From Lachnospiraceae bacterium JLR.KK008 (lineage in GTDB: Bacteria; Bacillota; Clostridia; Lachnospirales; Lachnospiraceae): 64,000 nt of DNA. The notes under the pieces are model-generated. The model was not told the origin of the DNA, made no database searches, and saw only the letters and a list, made by a program, of their open reading frames with translations. A program made the translations under genes and the position numbers. The stretch covers positions 2,474,001-2,538,000 of the forward strand of contig CP143548.1 in NCBI GenBank assembly GCA_037015955.1, read 5' to 3'. Of this stretch, positions 59,540 to 64,000 are shown one piece after another. The stretch's first letter is position 1; every line of letters begins with the position of its first letter.

Positions 59540-61273
59540 TTATTTTCCCTCGTCCAGTTTCTTCTTCAGCTGCGCGGTCAGCGCATCCACCTTCGCCTGT
59601 GCGTCCTCGAGATTTTCTCCTTTGACGCCCATGTAGAACTTGATCTTCGGCTCTGTGCCGGACGGTCTTGCACAGCACCAGGAATCGTTCGTCAGATCAA
59701 AATAGAGGACATTTGATTCCGGCAGACCGGTGTCTGACTGCGCGCCTGTGGCGATGTCCGTGACCTTGCCGCTCACATAGTCGCGCAGTGCCGTTACTTT
59801 CAGTTCTCCGAATTCCTTCGGCGGATCGTTTCTCAGCCGGTCCATGATCTCCGCGATCTGCCTAGAACCATCAATCCCCTTGAGTGTGATCGCATACTGG
59901 CTCTCTTTATAGTAACCAAACTGTTCATACAGGTTGAGCATCTGATCCCAGAGAGTAATGCCGTTTTTCTTACACCATGCGGCTGCCTCGCACAGACACA
60001 TAACAGCCACGACCGCGTCCTTATCTCTCGCATGGGTTCCCACAAGGCAGCCATAGCTCTCTTCCAGGCCGAACACATAGTGGTTGGACCCGGTCTGCTC
60101 GAACAGCTTGATCTGCTCGCCGATGAACTTAAAGCCGGTCAGGACTTCGATACATTTCACATGGTAAGTGTCAGAGATGGCTTTGGCCATATTCGTTGTC
60201 ACGATCGTAGTCACAAGCGCGGGATTTTCCGGCATTGTGCCCGTTGCCGTGCGCTCTCTGAGTGTGTATTCCGCAAGAATCATGCCGGACATATTTCCTG
60301 TAAACGGAACATATTCCCCACTCTTCGTATCCTTTGCATATATGCCGAGACGGTCTGCATCCGGGTCAGTCGCCAGGACAATATCCGCGTCTTTTTCCTT
60401 CGCCAGTTTCAGCGCCAGGGTAAACGCTTTCGGGTCTTCCGGATTGGGATAATCGAGCGTCGTGAAATCAGGATCCGGCATCTCCTGTTCCGGAACGACA
60501 TAGACATTCTTGAAGCCCAGCTCGGAAAGAATCCGTCTCACCGGCACATTTCCCGTACCGTTAAACGGCGTATAGACGATCTTGATGTCATCCGCCACTT
60601 CCCTGATGATCTCCGGATGAATGATCTGCTTTTTCAGCTCCGCCATATAGGCATCGTCGATCTGCGGGCCGATTACCTCATACAATCCCGCTTTCTTCGC
60701 TTCTTCCTTATCCATTGTCTTTACCGTATGATAATCGGTGACAGCCTTAACTTCAGCGATGATCTCTTTATCTTTTGGAGACGTTACCTGCGCGCCATCC
60801 TCCCAGTATACTTTATAACCGTTGTATTCCGGCGGATTGTGGCTGGCCGTGACAACGATCCCGGATATGCAGCCAAGTGTGCGCAGTGCGAACGAAAGCT
60901 CCGGCGTCGGGCGGAGCGCATCAAACACATACGCCTTGATCCCGTTGGCCGCCATGCAGAGCGCCGCCTCATCGGCAAACTCCGGCGACATCCGTCTGGA
61001 GTCATAAGCAATGGCGATTCCCTTTTCCCTGCCGCCTTTTTTGAGAATATAGTTGGCAAGTCCCTGTGTTGCCTTTCTGACCGTATAGATATTCATACGG
61101 TTTGTGCCGGCGCCGATCACACCGCGAAGTCCCCCTGTGCCGAATTCCAGCTCTTTATAAAACCGGTCTTCTACCTCCGCCTCATTGTCCTGGATCGCCC
61201 GCAGCTCCTTCTTTGTCTCCTCATCAAAATAAGAGTCCTCCAGCCAAAAATCAAATTCCTCTCTGTAGCTCAT
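59540..61273 (-). CDS. Phosphoglucomutase/phosphomannomutase (alpha-D-phosphohexomutase)
   Basis: 577 residues, the long clostridial PgcA type. FGTGGLRGVIGAGTNRMN near 45, catalytic Ser in VTASHNPPEYNGYKVYW near 142, metal-binding DPDADRLGIY near 300, GLEESYGCLVGTHARDKDA near 400 and phosphate-binding RPSGTEPKIKFYMGV near 540. It interconverts glucose-6-phosphate and glucose-1-phosphate (or mannose forms), giving the precursor of UDP-glucose for the glycans made around it. AGGAGG before ATG. Confidence 0.95.
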   Translation of the reverse strand: MSYREEFDFWLEDSYFDEETKKELRAIQDNEAEVEDRFYKELEFGTGGLRGVIGAGTNRMNIYTVRKATQGLANYILKKGGREKGIAIAYDSRRMSPEFADEAALCMAANGIKAYVFDALRPTPELSFALRTLGCISGIVVTASHNPPEYNGYKVYWEDGAQVTSPKDKEIIAEVKAVTDYHTVKTMDKEEAKKAGLYEVIGPQIDDAYMAELKKQIIHPEIIREVADDIKIVYTPFNGTGNVPVRRILSELGFKNVYVVPEQEMPDPDFTTLDYPNPEDPKAFTLALKLAKEKDADIVLATDPDADRLGIYAKDTKSGEYVPFTGNMSGMILAEYTLRERTATGTMPENPALVTTIVTTNMAKAISDTYHVKCIEVLTGFKFIGEQIKLFEQTGSNHYVFGLEESYGCLVGTHARDKDAVVAVMCLCEAAAWCKKNGITLWDQMLNLYEQFGYYKESQYAITLKGIDGSRQIAEIMDRLRNDPPKEFGELKVTALRDYVSGKVTDIATGAQSDTGLPESNVLYFDLTNDSWCCARPSGTEPKIKFYMGVKGENLEDAQAKVDALTAQLKKKLDEGK

Positions 61274-61308
61274 ACTATACCTCCTGATTTTATATATTTT
61301 GAGTGACT

Positions 61309-63327
61309 TCAGTCTGTGCCTTGCAGACGCAGGCTGAAGTCACTTCTGTCCAGTGAAAAATTCGGATTATAATAAGGGTCCCCCTTCTCCAGTGTCTCCT
61401 TCCATTTGGCCCGGAAACGCCCGGATTCCTCATTATACCGCTCCGCCTTCTCATCGGCATCATCAAGTCCCCGTGATTTGGACTCGAAATGATACAGTTC
61501 GGCAAAAGGCGTAAATACATTTAACAGCCCCTTCTGCCGCAGACGCAGACAAAAGTCCACATCGTTGAGCGCCACCGCAAAGCGCTCATCCAGACCCCCC
61601 AGCTCATCGAACCATTTCTTTCTCACGAGCAGACAGGCGCCTGTGACCGCAGATACGTCCTGGGCATAACAGAGCCTTCCCATATAACCCACATTTTCAA
61701 TGTTGACTTTGTAGTGAGAATGGCCGGCCGTGCGGTGCGCCCCCAGCGCCAGCACGATACCCGCATGTTGGATCGTCTTATCCGCATAATAAAGTTTTGC
61801 GCCCACTGCGCCCACATCGCCCCGCTGCCCATACATAAGCAGCTCTTCCATCCAGTTCACTGTGATGACCTGTGTATCGTTATTGAGCAGCAGTAAAAAT
61901 TCTCCATCTGCAAACGAAGCGCCAAAATTATTGATCTTCGAATAATTGAACGCTCCTTCATACGTGACGACTGTTATTTTCGGATGTCGGCGGATCTCCT
62001 CATAGTAGTCGATGATCTCTCTGTCCGTACTGTTATTTTCCACGACAATGATTTCATAGTTTTCATAGGTCGACCGGTCGAGTATCGATGTGATACACCG
62101 GCTCAGATCCTCATAGTGGTCTTTGTTTGCGATAACAATCGATATTTTAGGATGCCCCGTCAACTGGTATTTGATGCGGAAGATCGTCTCAAACGCTCTC
62201 GTACTCGTGATTTCGAAATGATCCATCCCGCATTTCCGCAGATGGTCGGCGATCGCTCCTCTCGCGGACTCGATGCAGTACATCTTGGCACTGATGTCCG
62301 AGGCGACGCTCGCCTTATGCGAACGCCAGTAATATAAGAGCCTGGGCACATGTACGACCTTCTTCGCCCGTGTCGTCAGCCGCAGAATCATATCATGATC
62401 CTGGCTGCCGTCAAACTGAGAGCGGAACAGCTCCGTGCCCTCCAGCAGCTCCCGGGAGAACGCACTGAAATGACAGATGTAATTATTCGCGCGCAGATTA
62501 TCGATGGCGTAGTCCGGCTTAAAGTGCAGGGTGATCATATTGTCAATATCACCGTTCTTAAAGGTTGCCTCGTCGCAGTAGATATAGTCGGCGCCCTGCT
62601 CACAGATCACTTTCATATACTCATATAAAACACTCGGATGCAGAATATCATCATGGTCAAACAGAGCGATATACTGTCCTGTAGCCATTTTATAACACTC
62701 GTTTGTATTGCCGGAAATGCCCTCATTCGCGGCGAGCTTCCGATAAACGATGCGCTTGTCCCTCTCGCAATACTGCCTGCAGATCTCGCCCACACAGGCA
62801 TGATCCGCATCCGAACCATCTGCCAGACACAGCTCCCATTTCCCGTATGTCTGTGCCGTCACGGAGTCGATCATCTCCGTGAGAAAGTTTTTCGGCGTAT
62901 TATAGAGCGGAACGAGAATGCTGAATGTGATGTCCTGCGGAAACACTTCCCGTTCCATCGCCTCACGCTGCTCGCGCGTGGGGAAACTGGCCTTACCATG
63001 CTGACGCATGGCTTTCCTCTCGATCATTTTACTGCGCAGCTTGCGCGCGATCCCTTTCGGGCTTCCCAGGCGGACGATACGGTCTTTCATGCGGATCATC
63101 CAGTGCATCACGCTGCGAAGAGGCCCTGTCATCTTCCAGACCGGATTATTCTTAATCCGCTTCAGCTTAAAGTCCAGATCTTCCGATACTGCCAGCGCAT
63201 CCGCCAGCTTTGCTGCCAGCTGCGTATTCTTCTCTTTTTCTTTCTCATAGGCGAGCCGGTAATATTCCAGCAGCTCCGCCGAATCAGTTTTCATTTCCCC
63301 GTCGCTTCTTTTTTTCGTATCACTCAT
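61309..63327 (-). CDS. Large GT2 glycosyltransferase with two catalytic domains
   Basis: 672 residues. Coiled coil at 20-60, then domain 1: TFSILVPLYNTPKNFLTEMI near 130, YIALFDHDDILHPSVLYEYM near 220 and FDGSQDHDMILRLTTRAK. Domain 2: ISIVIANKDHYEDLSRCITS near 395, VENNSTDREIIDYYEEI, LLLLNNDTQVITVNWMEELL near 475 and LNDVDFCLRLRQKGLLNVF near 590. Two GT-A units suggest it adds two sugars or builds a repeating chain. A 10-base-pair inverted repeat (61303-61312 / 61333-61342) spans its stop codon without a U-tract. Overlaps the next upstream gene by 4 bases. Confidence 0.93.
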   Translation of the reverse strand: MSDTKKRSDGEMKTDSAELLEYYRLAYEKEKEKNTQLAAKLADALAVSEDLDFKLKRIKNNPVWKMTGPLRSVMHWMIRMKDRIVRLGSPKGIARKLRSKMIERKAMRQHGKASFPTREQREAMEREVFPQDITFSILVPLYNTPKNFLTEMIDSVTAQTYGKWELCLADGSDADHACVGEICRQYCERDKRIVYRKLAANEGISGNTNECYKMATGQYIALFDHDDILHPSVLYEYMKVICEQGADYIYCDEATFKNGDIDNMITLHFKPDYAIDNLRANNYICHFSAFSRELLEGTELFRSQFDGSQDHDMILRLTTRAKKVVHVPRLLYYWRSHKASVASDISAKMYCIESARGAIADHLRKCGMDHFEITSTRAFETIFRIKYQLTGHPKISIVIANKDHYEDLSRCITSILDRSTYENYEIIVVENNSTDREIIDYYEEIRRHPKITVVTYEGAFNYSKINNFGASFADGEFLLLLNNDTQVITVNWMEELLMYGQRGDVGAVGAKLYYADKTIQHAGIVLALGAHRTAGHSHYKVNIENVGYMGRLCYAQDVSAVTGACLLVRKKWFDELGGLDERFAVALNDVDFCLRLRQKGLLNVFTPFAELYHFESKSRGLDDADEKAERYNEESGRFRAKWKETLEKGDPYYNPNFSLDRSDFSLRLQGTD

Positions 63328-64000
63328 AAACTAAAACTCATTTCTGTCCTCTTGTACAATCTCTGGTTGGAACATCTGTCTTTCGCCAGCATGGAAACCG
63401 TATACGTATCCGACGGCAGCGCATCCTTGGGAATCCGGCAGACAAAACCGGCGAGCGCCACATTTATCTGCTGTGGAAGAATATCCACCACATCCTCCCG
63501 GTACCGCTCCAGAATCCGCACTTCATAGATCGCCCCCTGACTTCCGTGGAGAAGAAGGGTCCGCCGATACCGGCAGTTATCCATTCCCAGCACATACGAC
63601 CAGCCCTCGATCCAGCAGACGTCGCCCCGCTCCGTGAATTCCAGCTTCTTTTCCTCTCTCGCATGTTCGATGTTGACGGTCAGGCAGTCATTGCACCATT
63701 TTACAGGTTCTTCCCCTTTCCATCGTTTTACTTCCGTATAATAATCCCGCTTTTCAAATTCATACATATAATTAGGATAATACAGACTCGAATGGACAGC
63801 CAGGTTCCGGCTGTAAAAGGGATCAAAACTTTTCAGAGACGGGTGTCTGGCAAATAATTTTTCTTTTTCTTCCAGCAGCCGGATCCACTTCTCATCGGAG
63901 AGATTGTCATCTCCCCGGCTGAAAGACTCATGATGCCAGAGCGTCGCACTGCCGACAAAGACATTATAATATCCAAGCTCATAAAGCGTAAAACAGAGAT
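63324..64000 (-). CDS. Glycosyltransferase, C-terminal part (runs off the right edge)
   Basis: The frame is open from the window edge to the stop at 63324, at least 224 residues. It reads YELGYYNVFVGSATLWHHES then FSRGDDNLSDEKWIRLLE, matching the end of a GT2 catalytic domain (G...NVF...A.L.HHES.SRG, as in the 61309 enzyme). A C-terminal domain follows (YMYEFEKRDYYTEVKRW, CWIEGWSYVLGMDNCRYRRT, YTVSMLAKDRCSNQRLYKRT) of beta-sandwich look. An ATG at 63767 is internal, not the start. Coupled by ATGA to the 61309 gene. Confidence 0.8.
   Translation of the reverse strand, partial: LCFTLYELGYYNVFVGSATLWHHESFSRGDDNLSDEKWIRLLEEKEKLFARHPSLKSFDPFYSRNLAVHSSLYYPNYMYEFEKRDYYTEVKRWKGEEPVKWCNDCLTVNIEHAREEKKLEFTERGDVCWIEGWSYVLGMDNCRYRRTLLLHGSQGAIYEVRILERYREDVVDILPQQINVALAGFVCRIPKDALPSDTYTVSMLAKDRCSNQRLYKRTEMSFSL

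Noticed and set aside
60032-61306. A 424-codon plus-strand frame opposite the phosphohexomutase gene
   Set aside because: Shadow of a conserved gene; no motif or start signal.
61303-61342. Inverted repeat GTGACTTCAG/CTGAAGTCAC as a terminator
   Set aside because: No U-tract follows on the minus strand and the operon continues directly downstream.
1-64000. CRISPR arrays, tRNA and rRNA genes
   Set aside because: No regularly spaced repeats and no tRNA or rRNA signature sequences were recognised on reading; a tRNAscan or CRISPR finder run would be needed to exclude them fully.

Overview
The window looks like chromosome from a Gram-positive gut-type clostridium, most likely a Lachnospiraceae member. 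The signs are strong AGGAGG ribosome-binding sites, short intergenic gaps, LytTR/GHKL two-component genes, a MetNIQ transporter with a NIL domain, split transketolase genes, a CspB-like subtilase and the DUF4956/VTC-domain gene pair. This is inferred from gene content; no rRNA, tRNA or CRISPR array was recognised. Almost all genes lie on the minus strand.

Layout. (1) 1-16.6 kb is an accessory stretch. It holds a frameshifted protein tail at the left edge, five unusual proteins of the flagellar FliD-C/FlxA-like kind (565-1062, 8612-10248, 14892-16474), a radical SAM enzyme, an AgrC/AgrA-like two-component pair, a metallo-beta-lactamase-fold hydrolase and a YdeI-like protein. Between about 2.5 and 8.6 kb sits a mostly AT-rich island. 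It is bounded by two copies of the same gene junction and contains a Fic protein, two decayed tyrosine integrases, an IS256-type remnant, a membrane-protein gene broken by a stop codon, a lipoprotein, a truncated hydrolase and a Vat/CatB-type acetyltransferase. (2) 16.7-22.3 kb is a sugar catabolism cluster: PfkB kinase, xylose-isomerase-like protein with an apparent one-base deletion, sugar-phosphate isomerase/epimerase, Gfo/Idh/MocA dehydrogenase and a divergent AraC regulator. (3) 22.5-27.3 kb encodes a small XRE regulator, a large hybrid histidine kinase with a two-receiver partner, and a NimA-like flavoprotein. (4) 27.5-31.7 kb carries metNIQ and a divergent, atypical carbamate kinase. 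(5) 31.8-33.7 kb carries a translationally coupled pair, an SMC/ABC-like ATPase and a TOPRIM-like protein, which is a candidate two-gene defence system. (6) 34.0-42.5 kb is a pentose-type operon: ROK regulator, ribose-family ABC transporter, split transketolase and ribulokinase. (7) 42.9-51.2 kb is housekeeping: HAD phosphatase, signal peptidase II, S8 protease, a diverged ClpX, HtrA and GlmS. (8) 51.2-64.0 kb is an envelope glycan locus: several GT2 glycosyltransferases, an LCP ligase with an Arg/Ser/Glu repeat tail, a WcaJ-type initiating transferase, a VTC-domain polyphosphate polymerase with DUF4956 partner, GtrA and phosphoglucomutase. The last gene runs off the right edge.

How it fits together. 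GlmS (amino-sugar precursor) and the phosphosugar mutase (sugar-1-phosphate precursor) feed the glycan locus. There the WcaJ-type enzyme starts a lipid-linked glycan, GT2 enzymes extend it and LCP attaches it to the wall. The two sugar clusters have their own regulators (AraC, ROK). The most interesting points for follow-up are the AAA/TOPRIM pair, the orphan flagellar-like proteins beside an Agr-like two-component system, the symmetric back-to-back promoter at 13.7 kb, and the ClpX paralogue that lacks the RKH and IGF motifs.
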